A DNA stretch of 6,915 bases, from positions 1 to 6,915 of the forward strand of contig CAIVBX010000216.1 of NCBI GenBank assembly GCA_903904275.1. The letters run 5' to 3'. The notes under the pieces are model-generated. The model worked only from the letters and a program-made list of their open reading frames with translations, searched no databases and was not told the DNA's origin. The stretch is from an uncultured Pseudomonadota bacterium. GTDB taxonomy: Bacteria > Pseudomonadota > Gammaproteobacteria > Methylococcales > Methylomonadaceae. This document shows, one piece after another, positions 1 through 6,340 of this stretch. Position 1 is the stretch's first letter; each line of letters begins with the position of its first letter. Position numbers and translations under genes: made by a program.

Positions 1-3000
1 CTTGAATTCGCGTATTCGGCGTGTTGCTCAAGCATGTGCAACACGATTTTTTCGTGTGCGTCGTCTTCGGTTAAATCGTGCAATTCCACAGACGTTTTGT
101 CATACAACGCGGCAAGTTTATTTTCTGGGTCATATTGGTAAGCGTTACCGCCTGACATGCCGTTGCAGAAACCTTTGCCAAAACCGCCGATGTTAAGCAC
201 CGCGCCATTAGTCATGTATTCGCAACCGAAATCGCCCACGCCTTCAACCACCGCCATCGCGCCAGAGTTTCGCACTGCAAAACGATCGCCTGCTTCGCCG
301 TTGATAAACGCTTTGCCGCCTGTCGCACCAAATAATGCGAAGTTACCAATTAACACGTTATTGCCTGGGGTTTTGATACCGCCACCTGGTGATTCGACAA
401 CTAACACGCCGCCGCTCATCGATTTGCCAACGCCATCGTTTGCCGTACCTAAATGACGCAAATACATCCCGTCATTCATAAATGCTGCATAACTTTGACC
501 AGCCGAGCCGTGTGTTCGAAGCACGATGGTTTCGGGAGCTAAATAACGTCGTCCGTGTTCGTTTTTGTAAATGAATGGCGCATCGCCTTTGAATTCGTAA
601 TTTAAAATGCGTTCAATATCAATCGCAAGCTGTCCGCCAACGGTTTTATCGTTGTTTTTCAGTTTGAAATCGTCGCCATCAATCACAAGCTGTTCAGACT
701 TACCATTTTCTAAAAACGCTTTCACACGTTTTAAAATTTTGTCGTCAACTTGGAAATCCGCTTCTAAATAAATCGGTTGCGCGATTTTGACTTCATCAAC
801 TTGTTGCAACATTTTGGTCAAATTCAATTGCCCAACCATGCAAGGGTGGTCGATTAAATGTAACAAATCGGTTTTGCCGCGAATATCGCGCAAATTTTTA
901 TAACCCAACGACGCGAGCAATTCCCGAACTTCGTGCGCGACGTTCATAAAATACTGCGCTAACACACGCGGGTCGCCTTTGAATTCTTCGTGCGCGGTGG
1001 TCAAACCTGCGGGACATTTGATGTTACAGTTTTTCGCCATCACGCAACGCAACATCATCAATGCGGTCGTGCCGAACTCGAAAGAATCCGCGCCTAAAAT
1101 CGCCGATTTCACCACGTCCAAACCGCTTTGGTGTGCGCCAGAGCAACGCAAAATCACTTTGTCGCGCAAACCGTTGACCGAAAGAGCTTGATGCACTTCG
1201 GCAATCCCGATTTCAGGCGAACGTCCCGCGTGTTTCAAACTGGTAACAGCCGCTGCACCTGTGCCGCCTGTGTTACCTGCAACGTTGATAACGTCTGCGC
1301 CCGCTTTTGCCACGCCGACTGCAATTGTGCCAATGCCTTCCGATGAAACGAGTTTCACACCGACTTTCACACGCGCCGCTTTGGCATCGTGAATCAACTG
1401 CCCTAAATCTTCAATCGAATAAGTATCGTGATGCGGCGGCGGGCTGACGAGTTCCACTTTCGGCGTACCGCCACGCAACGCCGCAATTTCCACCGACACT
1501 TTCATCGCTGGCAATTGTCCGCCTTCACCAGGTTTTGCACCTTGCGCGATTTTGATTTCGATTTCTTCAAGCGTTGGGTCAGCTAAATACCCCGTCCAAA
1601 CGCCGAAACGTCCCGAGGCAAATTGTTTGATTTTGCTGGATTTGATGCTGTTGAAACGGCTGAAATGTTCGCCGCCTTCACCCGAATTGCTTAACGCACC
1701 AACAATGTTTGTGCCTTGTGCGACGGCTTCGTGTGCTTCGGCAAGCAACGCACCGTGACTCATCGCACCTGATGCTAACGTTGCCGTAATTTCATGTGCA
1801 GGTTGAACATCGGCTAATGGCAACGGCGCGTTTGCGGTTTGAATCGCATTCAAATAATCCGATAACAAACTGCCTGCGGGTACATTTTCAACGCGCAACG
1901 CATCGGCGGCAACATTCAATCCGCATGACACGAGATGAAAATCATCCACAAAACGTTTTTTCAAATGTGCGGCTAAATTTTGCAAACGCGCTTGGCTGTT
2001 ATTTTCCGTGAACGCGACTTTGAAAACTTCATCCAATTTTCTAACCGACAAACCACGAATCAGATAATTGACGTTACCGCGTAGATTTTGTTTGCCTAAA
2101 ATTTTGTCGAAATCTTCAACACTTTCCGCATTCGATACGTCCGCAGGGAAATCCATCACATCTCGCAACGCCGCTGGTCGCGCGTCACGTTCTTCGTAAA
2201 GATTTTTTGCAAAACTGCGATACGCTGGCGTAATGCCAAAATTATCAATTTGTTCAGGTGTGCGTTTTTCGTAGCCTAAATCCAAATAGGCTAAATCACT
2301 AGCTTGCGGCGATTTTTCTTGTGGAATATACAAAATCGGCTCGTCGGTCATGTGAATATATTCACGCACCGCCGTGTTGCCGTAAGAATGTCCCGCGCCG
2401 TCTTGACGTTCTTTGAACAAACCCAAGAACGGAATGTCTTTTTCGCTTTCAACAGAAAGAGCTTTGTGATGCCATTCGGTCGCGCTCGCAGCAATATCGC
2501 TGTAACGCACACCGCCGACTGACGAATGAATGTTTGGGAAATACGGATGCAAGTTGGGTTCGTCGGTATCTAAATAATTCGACTCGAAGAATTCACCGCC
2601 AATATAACTTTCAGCGGTACATAAACCGAATTTGCCCATCGTTTTCATGAGCGATTTTTCAGTGCCTTTGGAGAATTTATCGAGAGCTTTTTGTTGGTCT
2701 GCGCCAGAATACTGGGTAATCGCACGATTGTGAACGCTTAACGAACAAATCGCCGACGCACCAAATCCTAAAATTGTCGCTACATCGTGCGGACTTGCCG
2801 CTTGTCCTGTTTCTGAAATCAGCGACGAATTGAAACGTAAACCTTGTTGCACCAAACGTTGATTTGCCGCCGCAACCATTAACAACGCAGGGATTGCCGC
2901 TTGTGTTTTGCTAACTTGAGCATCGCTTAAAATGATGATGCCGATATTGTTACGCGCCGCTTTTTCAACTTCATCACAAACTAAATTGATGGCACGATTC

Positions 3001-4787
3001 AAAGAATGTTCATTGCCTTCAACGCTATCAAAATCAGGGGTATAAAGTGCGTTTAAAGTAATCGTTGAAACTGCCGTTTGACGACGGATTTGTTCTAATT
3101 GTGTGCGTTGCAAAATCGGGCTTTCGATAACGAGCTGTTTGCTGTTTTCTGAAAAGGTTGGTTTTGCCCCTAATGCCACACGCAATGTCATACCGTCACT
3201 TTCACGAATCGAATCAAGCGGCGGATTGGTCACTTGTGCAAAACGTTGACTAAAATAACGCGACATCCCACCTTCGCCGCCAGAAAGTGCATTCGGTGCA
3301 AGTCCGTAACCCATCGCGGAAATGCGTTCCATACCTGTGACTAAAATCGGGTCAAGCAAAAAGCGGAAACTTTCTTGATTGAGCGAATACGCGGTAAAAC
3401 GTTGGTCAACGTTCAATTCGTTTTCATCGCTGAGTTCGCTTAAATCGACTTTTGGCAAATCTGACAAATTCACCGCACGTTGTTTTAATAATGCCGCGTA
3501 ATCTTTTTCTTGTGCGAGTTTTGCTAAAACTTGATGTGAATCGTAGGCTTCGCCTGTGCTGTGGTCAAAATAGAGCATTCCGCCTGCTTCGATACGACCG
3601 CGTTTTAAAACGTCTTGCGGAGGGAAATCAATTTGCCCCGCTTCGGACATCACGGCTAAATAATCAGTCGTTTCCACCGAACGCAACGGACGTAAACCTA
3701 AACGGTCTAAACGTGCGCCGACACGAATCCCATCATTGAAAATCAACGCCGCAGGGCCATCATTTTTTTCTTCATACAAACTGAAGTATTCAAGCATTGC
3801 GCGAACTTCTGGCGAAAGCGTCGTGTCGTTTTCCCAAGCTGGCGGCATCATCGCTAAAATTGCTTCGACGATATTTAAATTATCTTCGTTAATACGGCGA
3901 TTTAAGGTTTGATCTAAACGGCTCGAATCCGATTGTCCATTTGGAAAACACACCGATTTATTGTGTTGACGCGCAATCGCATTTTCACTGAGACGATTTT
4001 TTTTGTCAGTATTCAATTCGCCGTTATGCGCCATGTAGCGGAACGGTTGCGCCATCATCGTCGCAGGTGCGGTGTTTGTTGAAAAACGGGTATGGAAAAA
4101 TAACGTACTGATTTCGTGATCTGTATCGTACAAATCTTTGAAATACGGAATCACCTCTCCCGAATTCAAACGACCTTTATAAACTTGCGTGCGCGAACTC
4201 ATCGAAAGTGGATAAAAACCTGCGAGTTCTGGGCGTGTGAAACCTTCAACTTCGATTGTGACTAACGCTTTTTGGACGTGTTTTTCAAATTCTTCGTGCG
4301 ACGCATTTTGCAAATGTGCGGGACGACCGAAAATAAATTGTTCAATCGGTAATTGGGCTTTGACGGCGGCGGCGTTAATGACCGCGTTATCAACGGGAAT
4401 CACCCGACGTGCGATTAAAGGTAACTCGAATTCTTTAAAATGACGTTCGACGAGTTCATTTGCTGACGAATCATAATGCGCGTGGTCAGCAGGGAAAAAG
4501 AAATTTGCTACGCCAAATTGACCAAGTTCTAAAGTCTGATTACTTGTGAGTTTGCGAAAAAATTTCAATGACAAATCGATATTCACACCTGCGCCGTCAC
4601 CAACACCTTCCGCACTCATGCCACCACGATGCGGAATGGTGCATAATGCCTCATGCGATTTAACTAACAAATCGTGCGTTTGTAGACTGTGTTTGTGTGT
4701 TATAAAACCAACGCCGCAACTGTCTTGCGACTGATCAGCGTCATAAAGCAATGGTTGTGGATTGCTTGATTGAAGTTTTTTTGTCAT
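1..4787 (-). CDS. gltB: Glutamate synthase large subunit GltB (3' end cut by window edge)
   Basis: Alpha subunit of glutamate synthase (GOGAT), a cytoplasmic enzyme. It hydrolyses glutamine, channels the ammonia to 2-oxoglutarate and forms glutamate on FMN, with electrons from GltD or another donor. About 1595 codons are present in one frame without a stop; roughly 30-50 more are expected beyond base 1. Seen in order: a 23-residue propeptide, then DSCGVGF with nucleophile Cys24; RFSTNT and AHNGE (H254-E257, oxyanion hole) of the class II amidotransferase domain; a central domain ending near SYIGGEFFE (residue 727); FMN barrel from SGAMSHGAL (M1009) through SNSGEGGE and GGTGAAAVTSLKHAG; cluster cysteines C1248, C1254 and C1258; and the GXGXG beta-helix from GSAGQSY (G1427). 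Two oddities: about 105 extra residues at 881-985, and cluster spacing C-X5-C-X3-C where C-X5-C-X4-C is usual. ATG 4787 gives the expected short propeptide. gltD is probably further left, outside the window. Confidence 0.97.
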   Translation of the reverse strand, partial: MTKKLQSSNPQPLLYDADQSQDSCGVGFITHKHSLQTHDLLVKSHEALCTIPHRGGMSAEGVGDGAGVNIDLSLKFFRKLTSNQTLELGQFGVANFFFPADHAHYDSSANELVERHFKEFELPLIARRVIPVDNAVINAAAVKAQLPIEQFIFGRPAHLQNASHEEFEKHVQKALVTIEVEGFTRPELAGFYPLSMSSRTQVYKGRLNSGEVIPYFKDLYDTDHEISTLFFHTRFSTNTAPATMMAQPFRYMAHNGELNTDKKNRLSENAIARQHNKSVCFPNGQSDSSRLDQTLNRRINEDNLNIVEAILAMMPPAWENDTTLSPEVRAMLEYFSLYEEKNDGPAALIFNDGIRVGARLDRLGLRPLRSVETTDYLAVMSEAGQIDFPPQDVLKRGRIEAGGMLYFDHSTGEAYDSHQVLAKLAQEKDYAALLKQRAVNLSDLPKVDLSELSDENELNVDQRFTAYSLNQESFRFLLDPILVTGMERISAMGYGLAPNALSGGEGGMSRYFSQRFAQVTNPPLDSIRESDGMTLRVALGAKPTFSENSKQLVIESPILQRTQLEQIRRQTAVSTITLNALYTPDFDSVEGNEHSLNRAINLVCDEVEKAARNNIGIIILSDAQVSKTQAAIPALLMVAAANQRLVQQGLRFNSSLISETGQAASPHDVATILGFGASAICSLSVHNRAITQYSGADQQKALDKFSKGTEKSLMKTMGKFGLCTAESYIGGEFFESNYLDTDEPNLHPYFPNIHSSVGGVRYSDIAASATEWHHKALSVESEKDIPFLGLFKERQDGAGHSYGNTAVREYIHMTDEPILYIPQEKSPQASDLAYLDLGYEKRTPEQIDNFGITPAYRSFAKNLYEERDARPAALRDVMDFPADVSNAESVEDFDKILGKQNLRGNVNYLIRGLSVRKLDEVFKVAFTENNSQARLQNLAAHLKKRFVDDFHLVSCGLNVAADALRVENVPAGSLLSDYLNAIQTANAPLPLADVQPAHEITATLASGAMSHGALLAEAHEAVAQGTNIVGALSNSGEGGEHFSRFNSIKSSKIKQFASGRFGVWTGYLADPTLEEIEIKIAQGAKPGEGGQLPAMKVSVEIAALRGGTPKVELVSPPPHHDTYSIEDLGQLIHDAKAARVKVGVKLVSSEGIGTIAVGVAKAGADVINVAGNTGGTGAAAVTSLKHAGRSPEIGIAEVHQALSVNGLRDKVILRCSGAHQSGLDVVKSAILGADSFEFGTTALMMLRCVMAKNCNIKCPAGLTTAHEEFKGDPRVLAQYFMNVAHEVRELLASLGYKNLRDIRGKTDLLHLIDHPCMVGQLNLTKMLQQVDEVKIAQPIYLEADFQVDDKILKRVKAFLENGKSEQLVIDGDDFKLKNNDKTVGGQLAIDIERILNYEFKGDAPFIYKNEHGRRYLAPETIVLRTHGSAGQSYAAFMNDGMYLRHLGTANDGVGKSMSGGVLVVESPGGGIKTPGNNVLIGNFALFGATGGKAFINGEAGDRFAVRNSGAMAVVEGVGDFGCEYMTNGAVLNIGGFGKGFCNGMSGGNAYQYDPENKLAALYDKTSVELHDLTEDDAHEKIVLHMLEQHAEYANS

Positions 4788-4795
4788 TGGATTTA

Positions 4796-4801
4796 AACCT
4801 G
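4796..4801 (-). promoter_or_regulatory. Weak ribosome binding site of gltB
   Basis: Read on the minus strand, CAGG lies about 10 bases before the ATG at 4787. It is a short match to the 16S anti-Shine-Dalgarno sequence, at slightly long spacing. It supports the start only modestly. The main reason for choosing this ATG is the position of the propeptide and Cys24. Confidence 0.4.
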
Positions 4802-4813
4802 TATTCTTTTCTG

Positions 4814-4831
4814 CATTGCTCAGTTGCAATG
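4814..4831. repeat. Small inverted repeat in the gltB leader
   Basis: CATTGC (4814-4819) and GCAATG (4826-4831) form a perfect 6-bp inverted repeat around the 6-base spacer TCAGTT. It sits 27 bp before the gltB start, inside the leader predicted from the upstream promoter candidate. It could be a protein-binding half-site pair or a weak RNA hairpin. The stem is too short and lacks a T-run, so it is not a terminator. A chance match is possible. Confidence 0.35.
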
Positions 4832-4908
4832 GCTAAGTATTTGTTTTAGCTAAGGCTAGTGAAAATTCGCTGATTTTAACATACATTGACAAAATCATGT
4901 TTCTGTTT

Positions 4909-4937
4909 TCTATATACTCAAAATAAGTGCTTGTAAA
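4909..4937 (-). promoter_or_regulatory. gltB: Candidate sigma-70 promoter for gltB
   Basis: On the minus strand, TTTACA (4937-4932; five of six bases match TTGACA) is followed after exactly 17 bases by TATAGA (4914-4909; four of six match TATAAT). Transcription would begin near 4902 and give a leader of about 115 bases that includes the small inverted repeat at 4814-4831. This is the best promoter-like pair I found for gltB, but AT-rich DNA yields such pairs by chance. Confidence 0.4.
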
Positions 4938-4966
4938 TTGACCCATAAAATAGTGATATTGGTAAT
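4938..4966 (+). promoter_or_regulatory. Weak candidate promoter toward the SerC-like gene
   Basis: TTGACC (4938-4943; five of six bases match the -35 consensus) is followed after 17 bases by GGTAAT (4961-4966; four of six match TATAAT). It would start transcription near 4973, leaving a leader of over 200 bases before the SerC-like gene, which is long. Its -35 directly abuts the -35 of the gltB candidate on the other strand. Other AT-rich hexamers closer to the gene could serve instead. Confidence 0.2.
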
Positions 4967-4979
4967 GATTGTCATGGGG
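4961..4979. promoter_or_regulatory. Fur-box-like sequence
   Basis: By eye, 12 of 19 positions match the classical Fur consensus GATAATGATAATCATTATC, with the matches concentrated in the core TAATGATNNTCAT at 4963-4975. ATGA-TTG-TCAT is a perfect short palindrome. The right end is G-rich and does not match. It overlaps the -10 of the weak plus-strand promoter candidate. No iron-related gene is in the window, so a functional Fur site is uncertain. Confidence 0.2.
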
Positions 4980-5103
4980 GAAAATGAAATTCTGACAGGT
5001 GCAATCTTTTAAATCATGGTGCATGAGCGTATTTTCCCTTTTTTAATCTTCTTCCGAAGCAAATAAATCACGTCCTAAATCTATTTCTAGTTTTCCAGAA
5101 ATG

Positions 5104-5137
5104 AGATTATATTTAATGCTGATTTTAAATAGATTAT
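5104..5137. repeat. AGATTAT direct repeats flanking an inverted repeat
   Basis: AGATTAT occurs at 5104-5110 and again at 5131-5137. Between them lies ATTTAA, eight bases, then TTAAAT (5111-5116 and 5125-5130), a perfect 6-bp inverted repeat. The nesting is neat, but all the parts are AT-rich and could arise by chance. It could be an operator for the SerC-like gene. Confidence 0.3.
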
Positions 5138-5154
5138 GTAAATATATGTAAATA
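5135..5154. repeat. Perfect tandem 10-bp repeat TATGTAAATA x2
   Basis: TATGTAAATA is repeated exactly, head to tail, about 50 bp before the SerC-like start. A 10-bp period is close to one DNA helical turn, so two copies would face the same side of the helix, as for a cooperatively bound regulator. It overlaps the second AGATTAT copy by three bases. A function is only inferred; slippage in AT-rich DNA is an alternative. Confidence 0.4.
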
Positions 5155-5195
5155 AAAGAATTGGTAATTAAACCGTTATTTTTCCATTTTTGGAC

Positions 5196-5201
5196 AGAGA
5201 G
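5196..5201 (+). promoter_or_regulatory. serC: Purine-rich ribosome binding site deciding the start
   Basis: AGAGAG lies directly before the ATG at 5205, with a short spacer of three bases. The alternative in-frame TTG at 5190 has no purine-rich sequence before it, and would add five residues not needed for the family fold. The ATG is therefore preferred, although the spacing is shorter than ideal. Confidence 0.4.
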
Positions 5202-5204
5202 TTC

Positions 5205-6308
5205 ATGACAACAGATAAAAAACATTTGTACAACTTTTCTGGAGGCGTTGGTGCATTACCAGAGAAAGTTATTTTTGATGCACAACAAGCTATTAAAAAA
5301 ATTCCTGGTTCAAACATATCTGCTTTAGTTGTTAATCATCGTTCTCAACTTTGCCGTGACATTTTAGACGAAACGGAACAAAACATCAGAACACTGCTTG
5401 ATGTTCCTAATAATTACAGTATTTTGTTTTTGCAAGGCGGCGCAAGTTTACAATTTACGATGATTCCAATGAATTTGTGGATAGACAAAAAGTGTCCTGT
5501 TAATTACATGGTTTCGGGTTATTGGAGTACAAAAGCAATTAAAGAAGCCTTTAAAGAAGGAAGTAATGTAAAAACTATTTGGAATGGGGAAGCACAAAAT
5601 TTCACAAAATTGCCAACACCCGATGAATACAACATAGATAAAAACGCGGCTTATGTTCACTATTGTTCAAATGAAACGGTTGAAGGTTTGCAATTTGCAA
5701 CACCATTAGAAACAGGAGATGTAACTTTAGTTTGTGATATGTCTTCCGACTTTTTAACAAGACCTGTTGATGTATCTAAATTTGGTGTTATTTACGTTCA
5801 TGCACAAAAAAATATAGGCGCGGCAGGTGTCACGGTTGTGATTATCCGAAATGATTTATTGGATAACATTCCAGATAACGTCCCAACTATTTTAGATTAT
5901 CGTCCACATATCAAAATGCAGTCGATTTATAACACACCACCCATTTTTGCAATTTATGTTGTATTGCTTATGACACGATGGCTGCTTAATGATGTAAATG
6001 GATTGTTAAATGTTGCCGATTTAAGCAAACGTAAAGCGGAAGCTATTTATGACGTGATTGATAATTCAAATAATTTTTATCGTGGTCATGCTCAAAAAGA
6101 AAATCGTTCATTGATTAACGTCGCGTTTAATTTATCTAGTTCAGAATTGGAAAATAAATTTATTGAAGATGCAAAAAACGTCGGCATTATTGGATTAGAA
6201 GGACATCGTTCACTTGGTGGTATTCGTGCTTCTTTTTATACGTCTATGCCGCTTGAAGGGGCGCTTTATTTGAAAAATTTTATGTTGAATTTTCAGAAAA
6301 ATTATTGA
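5205..6308 (+). CDS. serC: Divergent phosphoserine aminotransferase family protein (SerC-like)
   Basis: PLP-dependent class V aminotransferase of 367 residues, full length for the family (E. coli SerC about 362). SerC moves an amino group from glutamate to 3-phosphohydroxypyruvate in serine synthesis, and also acts in the PLP pathway. Kept: H45-R46, GGAS (78-81), W107 stacking on PLP, NET (156-158), D178, the PLP lysine K202 in AQKN, N243-T244 in YNTPP, and GHRSLGGIRAS with H334, R335 and R341. Changed from the usual motifs: the N-terminal FSxGP is FSGGV (P to V15), MExSHR is LVVNHR (E to V42, S to N44), and YAGAQKN is YVHAQKN (G to H199). The family assignment is firm. Whether phosphoserine is its substrate is less sure, because the changes cluster in substrate-side segments; it may be a paralogue with another substrate. 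It is AT-rich compared with gltB, divergent from it, and followed 32 bp later by an acyltransferase gene that may share its transcript. Confidence 0.9.
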   Translation: MTTDKKHLYNFSGGVGALPEKVIFDAQQAIKKIPGSNISALVVNHRSQLCRDILDETEQNIRTLLDVPNNYSILFLQGGASLQFTMIPMNLWIDKKCPVNYMVSGYWSTKAIKEAFKEGSNVKTIWNGEAQNFTKLPTPDEYNIDKNAAYVHYCSNETVEGLQFATPLETGDVTLVCDMSSDFLTRPVDVSKFGVIYVHAQKNIGAAGVTVVIIRNDLLDNIPDNVPTILDYRPHIKMQSIYNTPPIFAIYVVLLMTRWLLNDVNGLLNVADLSKRKAEAIYDVIDNSNNFYRGHAQKENRSLINVAFNLSSSELENKFIEDAKNVGIIGLEGHRSLGGIRASFYTSMPLEGALYLKNFMLNFQKNY

Positions 6309-6340
6309 TGTCACCTAGAGAAAAATAAACAATTACAAAT

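Larger units (their letters stand above)
4788..5204. other. AT-rich divergent intergenic region
   Basis: This stretch separates the divergent gltB and SerC-like genes. I see no gene here with recognisable homology. Two short minus-strand open frames are present (63 codons at 5024-4833 and 60 codons at 5225-5043). They resemble no family I know and are not called as genes. The region should hold the promoters of both flanking genes. It contains candidate -35/-10 pairs on both strands between 4909 and 4966, a Fur-box-like sequence, a small hairpin near gltB and several short repeats between 5104 and 5154. No clear rho-independent terminator (GC-rich stem plus T-run) was found, as expected between divergent genes. 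Confidence 0.8.

Noticed and set aside
2..4734. Many plus-strand open frames of 60-99 codons across the left two thirds
   Set aside because: They lie opposite gltB, which is a continuous conserved coding frame. Their translations are low-complexity or resemble nothing known, so they are shadows.
5104..5137. The AGATTAT pair as a target-site duplication of a small mobile element
   Set aside because: Only 20 bp lie between the copies, far too short for an insertion sequence or MITE, and the region is AT-rich.
5190..5204. TTG at 5190 as the start of the SerC-like gene
   Set aside because: It has no ribosome binding site and adds only five residues. ATG 5205 has AGAGAG before it and fits the family length.
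4788..5204. A sigma-54 promoter or known riboswitch upstream of gltB
   Set aside because: I looked for a TGGCAC-N5-TTGC type element and for long conserved leader structures on both strands and found none.
5448..5660. A 70-codon minus-strand open frame inside the SerC-like gene
   Set aside because: It is wholly antisense to a well-conserved aminotransferase coding sequence and has no recognisable family features.
6309..6340. A terminator between the SerC-like gene and the acyltransferase
   Set aside because: The 32-bp gap is AT-rich, with no GC-rich stem followed by a T-run.
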